Shown: in pieces, positions 25,144-34,537 of the stretch | How positions within the stretch are numbered: the stretch's first letter is position 1 | Layout of the letters: each line of letters opens with the position of its first letter | NCBI GenBank assembly: GCA_963740055.1 | Contig: CAVUCL010000005.1 | Span: 62,001-126,000 of the forward strand | DNA: 64,000 bases | Source: WHSW01 sp963740055 | GTDB taxonomy: Bacteria; Actinomycetota; Thermoleophilia; Solirubrobacterales; 70-9 | Reading direction: 5' to 3' | Translations under genes and position numbers: made by a program | The notes under the pieces: model-generated | Database searches by the model: none | Told to the model about the DNA's origin: nothing | Seen by the model: the letters and a program-made list of their open reading frames with translations, nothing else

Positions 25144-25679
25144 GCGACCGGACGCCGGGCGCGGTAGAGGACGTGGGGGAGGCCGGCCCGCTCGAAGTCC
25201 CGCTCGCGCTCCATTCCGAGCTTCTCCATCACCCGCCGCGAGGCGTGGTTCTCGACCATCGTGAAGGAGACGATCTGAACCAGGTCGCAGACCTCGAAAC
25301 CCCACGCGAGCGACGCCGCCGCGGCCTCCGGCGCCAGCCCCTCGCCCCAGCGGTGAGGGGCGATCGACCAGCCGACCTCGACCACCGGCTCGGCTTCGAT
25401 CTCGGCGGCGTTGAGCCCGACCATCCCGACCAGCTCGCCGCTCGCGTGCTCGCGCCACGGCCACCAGGTGAAGCCGCGCTCTTCGAGCTGGCGGCGGTAG
25501 CGCTCGAGCAGCTCGCGCGCCTGCTCGCGGGTGCGCGGGCCACCGCTGCCGTCCCCGCGCTCGGGCCAATGCCAGGGGGTGACCGCCGGGTCGGAGGTCT
25601 GGTGGGCGAGAAAGTCGAGGTGGTGGGCGGTGTCAGGGACCTCGGCGCTCAGGCGAGCGCTCTCGGGCGCCGCCCTCAC
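25125..25679 (-). CDS. GNAT N-acetyltransferase (RimJ/RimL-like)
   Basis: A 184-residue acetyltransferase. The acetyl-CoA-binding region shows HRWGEGLAPEAAAASLAW (motif A, R-x-x-G-x-G/A) followed by FTMVENHASRRVMEKLGM, the motif-B pattern of RimJ/L proteins. Substrate unknown; candidates are ribosomal protein N-termini, amino acids or antibiotics. GTG at 25679 overlaps the stop of the cupin gene (GTGA). The 3' end overlaps the convergent exchanger by 19 bases. Confidence 0.85.
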   Translation of the reverse strand: MRAAPESARLSAEVPDTAHHLDFLAHQTSDPAVTPWHWPERGDGSGGPRTREQARELLERYRRQLEERGFTWWPWREHASGELVGMVGLNAAEIEAEPVVEVGWSIAPHRWGEGLAPEAAAASLAWGFEVCDLVQIVSFTMVENHASRRVMEKLGMERERDFERAGLPHVLYRARRPVAQDTAT

Positions 25680-26068
25680 TGCGGCCAGAAGTCCTCGCGC
25701 TGCTCGGTCGGCGGCTCGGCGAGCCGGGTCGAGAGGATCAGGAGCTCCGCGTCCGCGCCGCTGTCGTTGTGGACGGAGTAGAACTCCTCGCCGGTCATCC
25801 GCACCGCGGTCTTCGGCGCCGCCTCGAAGACGTCGTCGCCGACCTTGAACGTCGGCGTCCCCGAGACCACGAAGTAGATCTCCTCCTGGCCCGGATGGCG
25901 ATGGCCGTAGCTGCCGCGGCCGCCGGTGTCGGGCGGCATCAGCCGCCAGCTGAACGAGACCTGCTCGGTCGCGAGCGCGTCCGAGTACCAGCGCATCTCG
26001 CCGAAGCCCGGGTACTCGGCCATCCAGTCGAGCGCCTGTTCGCGCGTGGAGATCTCGTAACCGCCCAT
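25676..26068 (-). CDS. Cupin-domain protein
   Basis: A 130-residue single-cupin protein. Motif 1 is recognisable in GHRHPGQEEIYFVVSGTPTF (two His and Glu as metal ligands), and motif 2 is weaker in VHNDSGADAELLIL. The small size suggests a metal-binding sensor or isomerase-like protein rather than a large dioxygenase; function unknown. Its ATG shares a base with the stop of the acidic protein gene upstream (TGATG), and its stop overlaps the GNAT start, so the three form a tight operon. Confidence 0.82.
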   Translation of the reverse strand: MGGYEISTREQALDWMAEYPGFGEMRWYSDALATEQVSFSWRLMPPDTGGRGSYGHRHPGQEEIYFVVSGTPTFKVGDDVFEAAPKTAVRMTGEEFYSVHNDSGADAELLILSTRLAEPPTEQREDFWPQ

Positions 26069-26418
26069 CAGGCCTCCTCGATCACCGGGTCGGGGTGCTC
26101 CTCGTCCTCGTCGGCGTCGTGCTCGTCGTCGGTCTGCTCGAGCGATGTCTCCGAGATCGGGCCGGCCGCAGCGCCGGCGTGGTGCTGGGTCTGGAAGGTC
26201 TCCATCGCCGTGTCGAGCGCGTCGCCGTCGACCGGGACCTCGTCGGAGATCCGGACCCAGTCGGCGCCCTCGTAGTCCTCCATGTTGAAGATCTCCTGGT
26301 CGATCGAGACCGAGTCGTCGACGACGACCACGACCTCGGTCTGCGGGTTGAAGTAGGTGCCGGGGCGGACGAGCAGGTCGTCGAGCTCGACCACGTTCTC
26401 GGAGTCCTCGGGGGTCAC
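26068..26418 (-). CDS. Acidic hypothetical protein
   Basis: A 116-residue protein I do not recognise. The N-terminal 75 residues look folded (LLVRPGTYFNPQTEVVVVVDD), and the last 20 are an acidic, disordered tail. It is the first gene of the cupin-GNAT operon. TATTCT (26430-26425, minus strand) ends 6 bases before the GTG start, implying a leaderless mRNA. No membrane segment and no Cys. Confidence 0.65.
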   Translation of the reverse strand: MTPEDSENVVELDDLLVRPGTYFNPQTEVVVVVDDSVSIDQEIFNMEDYEGADWVRISDEVPVDGDALDTAMETFQTQHHAGAAAGPISETSLEQTDDEHDADEDEEHPDPVIEEA

Positions 26419-26430
26419 GGCGCCAGAATA
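26416..26430 (-). promoter_or_regulatory. -10 element and leaderless start of the cupin operon
   Basis: TATTCT (26430-26425, minus strand), then 6 bases, then GTG at 26418, with no Shine-Dalgarno. Confidence 0.5.
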
Positions 26431-26437
26431 TCCCGGT

Positions 26438-26923
26438 TCACTGCCCGAGGTTCTCGAGCTCGCGCAGCTGACGCTCGATCTCCGCCTCGACGTCGAGCGG
26501 CTCCTTGCCCTGGCGCATACGGCGCGCGTTGCGGGCGACGACGAGCTGTCGCACCTCCTCGCGAAGGGCTGGGTCGTCGACCCCGGGCGCGGCGTCCGCC
26601 TCGGCGAGCAGCCGGTCGAGCTCGCGGTCGACGTCGAGCGGCGCCTCGCCGCGGCTCGACTGGCGGTAGGCCTTCGCCTCGAGCAGCTGGCGCACCTCCT
26701 CGTCGCGCTCGGCGGCGCTCTGCTCGGCGTCCGAGTCGCGCATCCGCTGCGGGAGGTCGGTGTCGAACTCGACCGAGAACTGGCCCTTGCCGATCTGGCG
26801 GAAGGCGTTGCCGGCGCCGAGCGCGAAGGCGAGTCCGGCGACCGGGATCGCGGCGAAGACGACGATCAGGATCACCTCGCCGTTCGAGACTGCGGTCGGG
26901 ATCTGGATCAGCGCAGGCGGCAC
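26438..26923 (-). CDS. Membrane-anchored protein with a duplicated 30-residue motif
   Basis: A 161-residue unknown protein. Residues 15-38 form one membrane helix. The cytoplasmic part holds two copies of a charged helical motif, residues 77-106 and 124-153, sharing V-R-Q-L, a run of basic residues, G-x-x-P-L-D-V and E-x-x-R-x-L at fixed spacing (offset 47). The duplication suggests a docking or oligomerisation module. TAACCT ends 6 bases before the GTG start. No enzymatic motif. Confidence 0.7.
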   Translation of the reverse strand: MPPALIQIPTAVSNGEVILIVVFAAIPVAGLAFALGAGNAFRQIGKGQFSVEFDTDLPQRMRDSDAEQSAAERDEEVRQLLEAKAYRQSSRGEAPLDVDRELDRLLAEADAAPGVDDPALREEVRQLVVARNARRMRQGKEPLDVEAEIERQLRELENLGQ

Positions 26924-26935
26924 GCCCCCAGGTTA
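26921..26935 (-). promoter_or_regulatory. -10 element and leaderless start, duplicated-motif protein
   Basis: TAACCT (26935-26930, minus strand) ends 6 bases before the GTG at 26923. No Shine-Dalgarno is present. Confidence 0.45.
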
Positions 26936-26959
26936 GATCAGCTACCCTTCGCGGTCGGT

Positions 26960-26977
26960 TGACTGACCAGTCAGTCA
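26960..26977. promoter_or_regulatory. TetR/FadR-type operator upstream of acyl-CoA dehydrogenase
   Basis: TGACTGA-CCAG-TCAGTCA is an 18-bp inverted repeat with perfect 7-bp arms, 35 bases before the dehydrogenase start. The form resembles operators of TetR-type fatty-acid regulators (FadR of Bacillus/Thermus type). The cognate regulator is not beside it. Confidence 0.7.
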
Positions 26978-27011
26978 GAATCCTCTCAACGGACAAAGGA
27001 GCGCCTGGAAC

Positions 27012-28235
<1,224 letters not shown>

Positions 28236-28247
28236 GTCCTAGATGCG

Positions 28248-28499
28248 CTAGCTGCGGCGCAGCGGGTTGACGGCGATCATCGCGCCGACCGCGGTGAACA
28301 TGATCGCGCCGAGCACGATCGCCTGCGCCCAGCCGTCGATCGCGACCACGGTCGCGTAGGCGAGCGCGGCGACGACCAGCGCCGCGATCAGGTTGTAGGC
28401 GACCACCGGGGTGCGCGAGCGCACCCGGACGCCGGTGGTCGGGACGCTGAGGTCGACGCGGTCGAACTGGGCCCGCTGGTTGACACTCATGTTTGCCAT
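28248..28499 (-). CDS. Small two-helix membrane protein
   Basis: An 83-residue protein of unknown function. After a polar N-terminus (about 33 residues) come two membrane helices, VVAYNLIAALVVAALAYATVV and AIVLGAIMFTAVGAMIAV, and a basic tail PLRRS. It is convergent with the acyl-CoA dehydrogenase and divergent from PadR. GGGGAG lies upstream of the ATG. Confidence 0.65.
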   Translation of the reverse strand: MANMSVNQRAQFDRVDLSVPTTGVRVRSRTPVVAYNLIAALVVAALAYATVVAIDGWAQAIVLGAIMFTAVGAMIAVNPLRRS

Positions 28500-28533
28500 C
28501 TGAAACTCCCCTCGTGGCGAACGGAACGATTCG

Positions 28534-28563
28534 ACCGTATGCCCGCCGGGTGCCCGCTGTCAG
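28534..28563 (-). promoter_or_regulatory. Promoter of the small membrane protein gene
   Basis: On the minus strand CTGACA (28563-28558), an 18-bp spacer and TACGGT (28539-28534) resemble a sigma-70 promoter placed 35 bases before the start codon. Confidence 0.5.
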
Positions 28564-28593
28564 TGAGTTCGGTCACGGAGCCGGCCCGGCAGC

Positions 28594-28610
28594 TATCGTC
28601 GCACTCGATG
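28594..28610 (+). promoter_or_regulatory. -10 element and near-leaderless start, PadR gene
   Basis: TATCGT (28594-28599) is followed by 8 bases and the ATG at 28608, supporting that start over upstream and downstream alternatives. Confidence 0.45.
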
Positions 28611-29075
28611 GCGGAGCGGCGCTCGAAGCCGGCGGCCGACCCGGTTACCGAGGCGGCCCGGACCGCGCGCGAGCGCGGCGCGCCGCGACCGGCTCGCGCG
28701 CGGCGGTCGGGACGCTCGATGGACGTCTTCGGCGGCGAGATCCGCCGTCGCGACATCTTCCCGCTGCTGGTCCTGCACCTGATCGCGCGCGAGCCCCAGT
28801 ACGGCAACCGCCTGATCGAGGAGATCGAGCGGATCACCGAGGGCGTGATCTCCGCCAACCCGAACACGATCTACCCGCTGCTGCGCCAGCTCGAGGCCGA
28901 GGAGATGATCAAGGGCGACTGGGAGCACCCCGATCGTCGCACGCGCCGCTACTACTCGATCACCGCGGCCGGTCGCCGCGAGCACCGCCGGCTGCTGGCC
29001 GAGGTCGAGCCCTTCCTCGACTCGGTGATCCGCTCGGTGAGCCTGATCAAGCAGGAGGTCTATGGCGACGCTTGA
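28608..29075 (+). CDS. PadR family transcriptional regulator
   Basis: A 155-residue protein. After a basic, disordered N-terminus of about 40 residues comes the PadR winged helix: RDIFPLLVLHLIAREPQYGNRLIEEIERIT, NTIYPLLRQLEAEEMIKGDWE and RRYYSITAAGRRE. PadR proteins repress nearby genes and respond to small aromatic or toxic ligands. It overlaps the following SRPBCC gene by 14 bases, so that protein is the likely coexpressed partner. ATG at 28719 is a possible internal start just before the domain. Confidence 0.87.
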   Translation: MAERRSKPAADPVTEAARTARERGAPRPARARRSGRSMDVFGGEIRRRDIFPLLVLHLIAREPQYGNRLIEEIERITEGVISANPNTIYPLLRQLEAEEMIKGDWEHPDRRTRRYYSITAAGRREHRRLLAEVEPFLDSVIRSVSLIKQEVYGDA

Positions 29076-29535
29076 GGAGTCGGTCCTGGTCGAGGCGTCG
29101 CTGGCCGAGACCTGGGACCACTACTTCGAGCCCCGTGGCTGGCCCGCGTGGGTCGACGGCTTCGAGGCGGTCGAGTCGGAGCACGGCTACCCGAGCGAGG
29201 GCGCGACGCTGGTCTGGCGCTCGACCCCCGCCGGACGCGGCCGGGTCTCCGAGCGGGTGCTCGAGCACCAGCCACGCCGCCGCCACCGGATCGAGTTCTC
29301 GGATCCCGAGTCGAGCGGCGAGCTGCTGACCACCTTCGAGATCGAGGGCGAGGGGACCCGGGTGACGCTGGCGCTCGACTACGGCCTCGCGCGCTCGGGC
29401 CCGCTGGCGGCGATCACCGAGCGGCTCTTCGTCCGCGGCCAGGTGCGCAACTCGCTGCAGCGCTCGCTGCTGCGCTTCAAGCACGAGGCCGAGGAGGTGG
29501 CGACGCTCGGCGATCCGCTGCGCCCGGCTGTGTGA
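29062..29535 (+). CDS. SRPBCC-superfamily protein
   Basis: A 157-residue helix-grip protein (ESVLVEASLAETWDHYFEPRGWPAWVDGF at the start, a helix ending LQRSLLRFKHEAEEV at the end). It binds an unknown apolar ligand. Its ATG lies inside the last codons of padR (14-base overlap), which means tight translational coupling and suggests that the PadR ligand and the SRPBCC cargo are related. Confidence 0.82.
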   Translation: MATLEESVLVEASLAETWDHYFEPRGWPAWVDGFEAVESEHGYPSEGATLVWRSTPAGRGRVSERVLEHQPRRRHRIEFSDPESSGELLTTFEIEGEGTRVTLALDYGLARSGPLAAITERLFVRGQVRNSLQRSLLRFKHEAEEVATLGDPLRPAV

Positions 29536-29545
29536 TCAGGCTCAT

Positions 29546-29574
29546 TTGCCCCGCCCCGCACGCCGGGTTAGGCT
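29546..29574 (+). promoter_or_regulatory. Promoter of the FAD oxidase gene
   Basis: TTGCCC (29546-29551), a 17-bp spacer and TAGGCT (29569-29574) form a good sigma-70-type promoter. The leader would be about 25 bases and includes GAGGGGGAG before the ATG. Confidence 0.6.
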
Positions 29575-29605
29575 CGCGCTGTCAGCGACGAAGAGGGGGA
29601 GAGTC

Positions 29606-30976
29606 ATGGACGCGACCGAGCTGCGGGAGGGATTCGACGGCACGCTCCTGAGCCGAGACGACGCGGGCTACGACGAGGCGCGCTCGATCTTCAACTCGAT
29701 GATCGACCGCCGCCCGGCGCTGATCGCGCAGTGCGAGAGCGCCGCCGACGTCGCCGCCGCGCTCGCCCACGCGCGCGAGCACGAGCTCGAGGTCGCGATC
29801 CGAAGCGGCGGCCACAGCGTCGCCGGCGCCGGTGCGGTCGAGGGCGGGATGGTGATCGACATGCGGCGGATGAACGCGGTCGAGATCGACCCCGACGCGC
29901 GCATCGCGAGGGTCGGCGGCGGAGCGACCTGGGGAGACTTCGACCGTGCCGGCCAGCCGCACGGCCTGATGACCACCGGGGGGCGCGTCTCGACCACCGG
30001 GGTCGCCGGGCTGACGCTGGGAGGCGGCTCCACCTGGCTCGAGCGCAAGTACGGCGCCGCCTCCGATCACCTCGAGTCGGTGACCCTGGTGACCGCCGAC
30101 GGCCGCCAGGTGACCGCGAGCGAGTCCGAGAACCCGGAGCTGTTCTGGGCGCTGCACGGCGGCGGCGGCAACTTCGGCGTCGCCACCGAGCTCGTCTTCC
30201 GGCTCGAGCCGCTCGCGTCGGTGACGCTGGCACTGCTGCTCTGGCCGCCGGACGCCGGCCCCGAGCTGGCCCGCCGCTACCGCGAGTTGTTCGAGAACGA
30301 AGCGCCCGAGGAGCTCGGGGGCGGGCTGGCGTACATCACCGGTCCGCCGGAGGACTTCGTCCCCGAGCACCTCCGCGACCGGCTGGTCGCCGGGGTGATC
30401 GGCTACTACGCAGGAGGCGAGGCCGAGGCGCGCGAGGTGCTGGCGCCGTTCCTCGAGCTCGGCCCGGAGGCGGAGATGATCGCGGAGCTGCCCTACTCGG
30501 AGGCCCAAAGCGCGATCGACGACCCGCCCGGATACCGCAACTACTGGTCGGCGGAGTACATGGCGGCGTTCCCCGACGAGGCGCTCGAGGCGTTCTGCCG
30601 GCGGGCGCACGACATGGTCGTCCCGTCGCCGTCGCAGCACATCCTGTTCCCGCTCGGCGGCGCCCTCGCCCGCAACGCGGACGACTGGCCGATGCCCTAC
30701 CGGCGCGCGCCGTGGGCGGCGCATCCGCTCGGCCTCTGGGAGGACCCGGGCGACGACCGGCAGGCGATCGCATGGGCGCGGGGCACGGTGGAGGACATGC
30801 GCCCGCACGCGATCGAGGCTGTCTACCTCAACTTCCTCCCGGACGAGGGCGAGGACCGGGTGATCGCCGGCTACGGCCGCGAGAACTACGAGCGGCTGGC
30901 GGCGGTCAAGGGCGAGTTCGACCCCGACAACGTCTTTCACCTGCACCACAACATCAAGCCGCTCCAGACCGCCTGA
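29606..30976 (+). CDS. FAD-linked oxidase (BBE-type oxidoreductase)
   Basis: A 456-residue flavoprotein of the berberine-bridge/PCMH family. The PP-loop AIRSGGHSVAGAG contains the His that typically bonds FAD covalently; the second (Cys) attachment site is not evident. LTLGGGSTWLERKYGAASDHLESV and the C-terminal BBE motif (YGRENYERLAAVKGEFDPDNVFH) complete the family pattern. It oxidises alcohols, sugars or alkaloid-like substrates with O2; the substrate is unknown. ATG at 29606 follows a purine-rich Shine-Dalgarno. Confidence 0.9.
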   Translation: MDATELREGFDGTLLSRDDAGYDEARSIFNSMIDRRPALIAQCESAADVAAALAHAREHELEVAIRSGGHSVAGAGAVEGGMVIDMRRMNAVEIDPDARIARVGGGATWGDFDRAGQPHGLMTTGGRVSTTGVAGLTLGGGSTWLERKYGAASDHLESVTLVTADGRQVTASESENPELFWALHGGGGNFGVATELVFRLEPLASVTLALLLWPPDAGPELARRYRELFENEAPEELGGGLAYITGPPEDFVPEHLRDRLVAGVIGYYAGGEAEAREVLAPFLELGPEAEMIAELPYSEAQSAIDDPPGYRNYWSAEYMAAFPDEALEAFCRRAHDMVVPSPSQHILFPLGGALARNADDWPMPYRRAPWAAHPLGLWEDPGDDRQAIAWARGTVEDMRPHAIEAVYLNFLPDEGEDRVIAGYGRENYERLAAVKGEFDPDNVFHLHHNIKPLQTA

Positions 30977-31055
30977 GCGACCGCGCACCCGCCGGGCGCC
31001 GGACCGCTAGCCTCCCGCGCGCTTCTTCCCAGCCAACACGGAGGGTTCCAACTTC

Positions 31056-33056
31056 ATGTTCGTATTCAAGGCCGCGGTCGTCGGCGCGGGCACGATGGGC
31101 GGTGAGATCGCGCAGGCGATCGCCGCGTCCGACATCCCGGTCGTGCTCAAGGACATCGACCAGAAGTTCGTCGACCACGGCCTCGAGAAGGCGCGCGAGG
31201 TGACCAAGGGCCAGCTCGACCGGCTGGTGAAGAAGGAGAAGCTGACCCAGGAGCAGGCCGACGCCCGCCTCGAGGAGATCGTCGGGCTGATCGAGGGCAC
31301 GACCTCGTACGAGAGCTTCGGCGACGTCGACTTCGTGATCGAGGCCGCGCCGGAGAAGATGGAGATCAAGCAGGCCGTCTTCGCCGAGCTCGACGAGGTC
31401 ACGCCGGGCCACGCGATCCTCGCCTCGAACACGTCCTCGCTCTCGATCTCGGAGATGGGCGAGGCGACCCTGCGGCCGGAGAAGGTGGTCGGCTTCCACT
31501 TCTTCTACCCGGCGTCGGTGATGCCGCTGATCGAGGTGATCGAGGGCGACGAGACCGATCCGGAGACGACCCAGGCCGCCTCCAACTTCGCGCAGACGAT
31601 CCGCAAGCAGCCGATCACCTGCGGCGAGGTGCCCGGCTTCGTCGTCAACCGGATCCTCAACAGCGCCGTCGGCGAGATCTGGCGCGCCCAGGAGGAGCAG
31701 GGGCTCTCGATCAAGAAGATCGACGAGGCCGTCGCCGGCGCCAACGTCGCCCCGATGGGGCCGTTCTTCCTCGTCGACCTGCTCGGCCTCGACACCGTGC
31801 TGCACGTCGCCGAGCACCTGCGCGAGTCCTACGGCGACTCGTTCTACGTCCACGAGGGGATGCAGAAGCTGGTCGCCGACGGCAAGCTCGGGGCGAAGTC
31901 CGGCGGCAGCGGCTTCTACGCCGAGGGCGAGCCCCAGGTCCCGGGCGACGCCGACCCCGACGGCGAGGCGCTCGCCGAGCTGATGAAGCTGAAGGCGATC
32001 GTCGAGTCCTGCCTCGTGCTCGAGGAGCGCGTGTGCACGGTGCGCGACATCGACCTCGGGATGATGGCCGGGGCCGGGATGGACCCGCGCCGCGGCATCT
32101 TCCCGCCGTTCATGGGCGCCGACCTCGCCGGCCTCGACGAGGTGCTCGAGAAGCTCGAGCGGGCGCAGAACGAGCACGGCGACCGGTTCGCCCCGCCGCG
32201 GATCCTGAAGCGGATGGTCGCTCAGGGGCGCCTGGGCCAGAAGTCGGGCCAGGGCTTCTACGCCTACCCGCAGCCCGACGAGGGCGAGCAGGAGGAGACG
32301 GTGAAGCTCGAGACCCGCGGTGAGGTCGCGATCGCCTGGCTCGCGAACCCGCCGATGAACGCGATCTCGCCGCAGGTGATCAAGGACCTGGGCGCGGTCT
32401 GGGAGCGGGTCAAGGACGCCGACGGGGTCGGGGCGATGGTGATCGCCTCGTCGATCCCGGTCGTGTTCTCGGCCGGCGCCGACATCAAGGCGTTCACGCA
32501 GATGGACGAGGCCGGCGGCGAGGAGCTGATCCACGGCGGGCACGCGCTGCTGCGCGAGCTCGGCCTGAGCCGGGTCTCGACCGTAGCCGCGGTCAACTCG
32601 CTCGCCTTCGGCGGCGGCTGCGAGCTGGCGATGGCGTGCAACTTCCGCATCGCCGCCGAGTCGGCCGTCTTCGGCCAGCCCGAGATCAAGCTCGGGATCA
32701 TCCCGGGCTTCGGCGGCACGCAGCGGCTGCCGCGCCTGGTCGGCGACCACAAGGCGCTCGAGATGAACCTGGTCGGCGACGCGATCTCCGCCGGCGAGGC
32801 GGAGGCCTACGGGCTCGCCAACCGCGTCGTCCCCGACCACGAGCTCTTCGATGCGGCGCTCGCCTGGGCGCGGAAGCTCGCCGCGCAGGCTCCGGTCGCG
32901 GTCGAGCAGGTCAAGGTCGCCTCCGACGACCCCGACCTCGACCAGGGGATCGAGGCCGAGAAGCAGGGCTTCGCGACCGCGTTTCGGTCCGAGGACGCGA
33001 AGGAGGGCATCGGCGCCTTCCTCGGCAAGCGGACGCCGAAGTGGGAGGGGAAGTGA
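31056..33056 (+). CDS. 3-Hydroxyacyl-CoA dehydrogenase / enoyl-CoA hydratase fusion (inverted FadB order)
   Basis: A 666-residue bifunctional beta-oxidation enzyme. Residues 1-185 are the NAD-binding domain (GAGTMGGEIAQAIA near 10-23). The dehydrogenase C-terminal domains run to about 385, with the catalytic His in GFHFFYPASVMPLIEV. From about 430 an enoyl-CoA hydratase/isomerase domain carries both catalytic Glu (GGGCELAM and FGQPEIKLGIIPG). This order is reversed compared with Escherichia coli FadB and matches fused enzymes of some Archaea and Actinobacteria. GGAGGG precedes the ATG. The sirtuin gene overlaps its stop. Confidence 0.93.
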   Translation: MFVFKAAVVGAGTMGGEIAQAIAASDIPVVLKDIDQKFVDHGLEKAREVTKGQLDRLVKKEKLTQEQADARLEEIVGLIEGTTSYESFGDVDFVIEAAPEKMEIKQAVFAELDEVTPGHAILASNTSSLSISEMGEATLRPEKVVGFHFFYPASVMPLIEVIEGDETDPETTQAASNFAQTIRKQPITCGEVPGFVVNRILNSAVGEIWRAQEEQGLSIKKIDEAVAGANVAPMGPFFLVDLLGLDTVLHVAEHLRESYGDSFYVHEGMQKLVADGKLGAKSGGSGFYAEGEPQVPGDADPDGEALAELMKLKAIVESCLVLEERVCTVRDIDLGMMAGAGMDPRRGIFPPFMGADLAGLDEVLEKLERAQNEHGDRFAPPRILKRMVAQGRLGQKSGQGFYAYPQPDEGEQEETVKLETRGEVAIAWLANPPMNAISPQVIKDLGAVWERVKDADGVGAMVIASSIPVVFSAGADIKAFTQMDEAGGEELIHGGHALLRELGLSRVSTVAAVNSLAFGGGCELAMACNFRIAAESAVFGQPEIKLGIIPGFGGTQRLPRLVGDHKALEMNLVGDAISAGEAEAYGLANRVVPDHELFDAALAWARKLAAQAPVAVEQVKVASDDPDLDQGIEAEKQGFATAFRSEDAKEGIGAFLGKRTPKWEGK

Positions 33057-33820
33057 CGGTCGAGCAGGGAGCAGGGAGCAGGGAGGGCGTCGCCCGGCTC
33101 GCCGCGCTGATTCGGGAGGCGGGTTCGGTCGTCGCGCTGACCGGGGCGGGGATCTCGGTCCCGTCGGGAATTCCGGACTTTCGCACCCCGGGCAAGGGGC
33201 TCTGGGAGAAGGTCGACCCGATGGAGGTCGCCCACATCGACGCCTTCCACCGCGACACGCGGCGCTTCTGGAGCTTCTACCGGCCGCGCTTCGCCGACCT
33301 CGACCACAAGCAGCCCAATCGCGCCCACGCGGCGCTCGCCGAGCTCGAGCACCGGGGCCTGATCGACGCCGTGATCACCCAGAACATCGACCGCCTGCAC
33401 ACGAAGGCGGGCTCGGAGCGGGTGATCGAGGTCCACGGCTCGATCGCGACCTCGAGCTGCACGAGCTGCAGCGCCAGCTACCCGCTCGAGACCGTCGGCG
33501 AGCTCTTCGACCTCGAGGGCGTCGCCACCTGCGCCTGCTGCGCGGGCAAGGTGAAGCCCGACGTCGTCCTCTTCGGCGAGCTGCTGCCGGAGGCCGCGAT
33601 GGCGGACGCCCAGAGCCTCTGCGCCGCCGCCGACCTGCTGCTCTGCGTCGGCTCCTCGCTCGAGGTCTACCCGGTCGCGGCGCTGCCCGAGGCGACGCTC
33701 GACGCCGGCGGGCGGGTCGCGATCGTCACCCAGGGGCCGACCCCGTACGACTCCGAGGCGGCGCTGAAGCTCGACGGCGACGTCGTCGACGAGCTCGAGG
33801 CGGTCCTCGGCGCGATCTAG
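33053..33820 (+). CDS. Sir2-family NAD-dependent protein deacylase
   Basis: A 255-residue sirtuin. NAD-binding GAGISVPSGIPDFR, TQNIDRLHTKAGS, catalytic His in VHGS, a zinc site of four Cys (CTSC and CACC) and CVGSSLEVYPVA are all present. It removes acyl groups from lysines, releasing nicotinamide. GTG at 33053 overlaps the beta-oxidation gene stop (GTGA), so it is translationally coupled to that enzyme. Acyl-CoA metabolism drives lysine acylation, which makes the pairing sensible, but this is inference. Confidence 0.92.
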   Translation: MTVEQGAGSREGVARLAALIREAGSVVALTGAGISVPSGIPDFRTPGKGLWEKVDPMEVAHIDAFHRDTRRFWSFYRPRFADLDHKQPNRAHAALAELEHRGLIDAVITQNIDRLHTKAGSERVIEVHGSIATSSCTSCSASYPLETVGELFDLEGVATCACCAGKVKPDVVLFGELLPEAAMADAQSLCAAADLLLCVGSSLEVYPVAALPEATLDAGGRVAIVTQGPTPYDSEAALKLDGDVVDELEAVLGAI

Positions 33821-33826
33821 CCGCGC

Positions 33827-34486
33827 TCAGTCGGGCTGCGGGACGATCCGGATGTAGGGCTTCGGCGACTCCCAGCCGTCGGGGTACTTCTCCTTCGCCT
33901 CCTCGTCGGAGACCGAGCCGGCGATGATCACGTCGTCGCCCTGCTGCCAGTTGACCGGCGTCGCGACCTTGTGCTTCGCGGTCAGCTGCAGCGAGTCGAT
34001 CACCCGCAGGACCTCGTCGAAGTTGCGCCCGGTGGTCATCGGATAGATCAGGACCAGCTTCACCTTCTTGTCGGGCCCGACGACGACCACGTTGCGGACG
34101 GTCTGGTTGTCGGCCGGGGTCCGATCGGCGGGGTCGCCCTCGGTCTCGGCGGGCAGCATTCCGTAGAGCTTCGAGATCGCGAAGTCCGAGTCGGCGATCA
34201 GCGGGTAGTTGGGCGCGGTGCCCTGGGTCTCGGCGATGTCGGTCGCCCAGTCTTCGTGCTGGTCGAGCGGGTCGACCGAGAGGCCGATGATCTTGACGCC
34301 GCGGGCGTCGAACTCGGGCTTCGCCTGCGCCATGTAGCCGAGCTCGGTGGTGCAGACCGGGGTGAAGTCCTTCGGGTGCGAGAAGAGCACGGCCCAGCCG
34401 TCGCCGATCCAGTCGTGGAAGCTGATCCGGCCCTCGGTCGTGTCGGCCTCGAAATCAGGGGCGGTGTCTCCGATCTTCAGGCTCAT
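33827..34486 (-). CDS. 1-Cys peroxiredoxin (Prx6-type)
   Basis: A 219-residue peroxiredoxin with the peroxidatic site PVCTTE (Cys about residue 45) and the long C-terminal extension typical of the Prx6/1-Cys group (YPMTTGRNFDEVLRVIDSLQ, NWQQGDDVII, YPDGWESPKPYIR). No resolving Cys is visible. It reduces H2O2 and alkyl peroxides. An excellent AAAGGAGG lies 6 bases before the ATG; TATGAT (34525-34520, minus strand) is a likely -10. It is convergent with the sirtuin gene. Confidence 0.93.
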   Translation of the reverse strand: MSLKIGDTAPDFEADTTEGRISFHDWIGDGWAVLFSHPKDFTPVCTTELGYMAQAKPEFDARGVKIIGLSVDPLDQHEDWATDIAETQGTAPNYPLIADSDFAISKLYGMLPAETEGDPADRTPADNQTVRNVVVVGPDKKVKLVLIYPMTTGRNFDEVLRVIDSLQLTAKHKVATPVNWQQGDDVIIAGSVSDEEAKEKYPDGWESPKPYIRIVPQPD

Positions 34487-34537
34487 GTCGTCCTCCTTTG
34501 TTGCCGAGCGTCCACTTCGATCATAGATAGCGACCGA

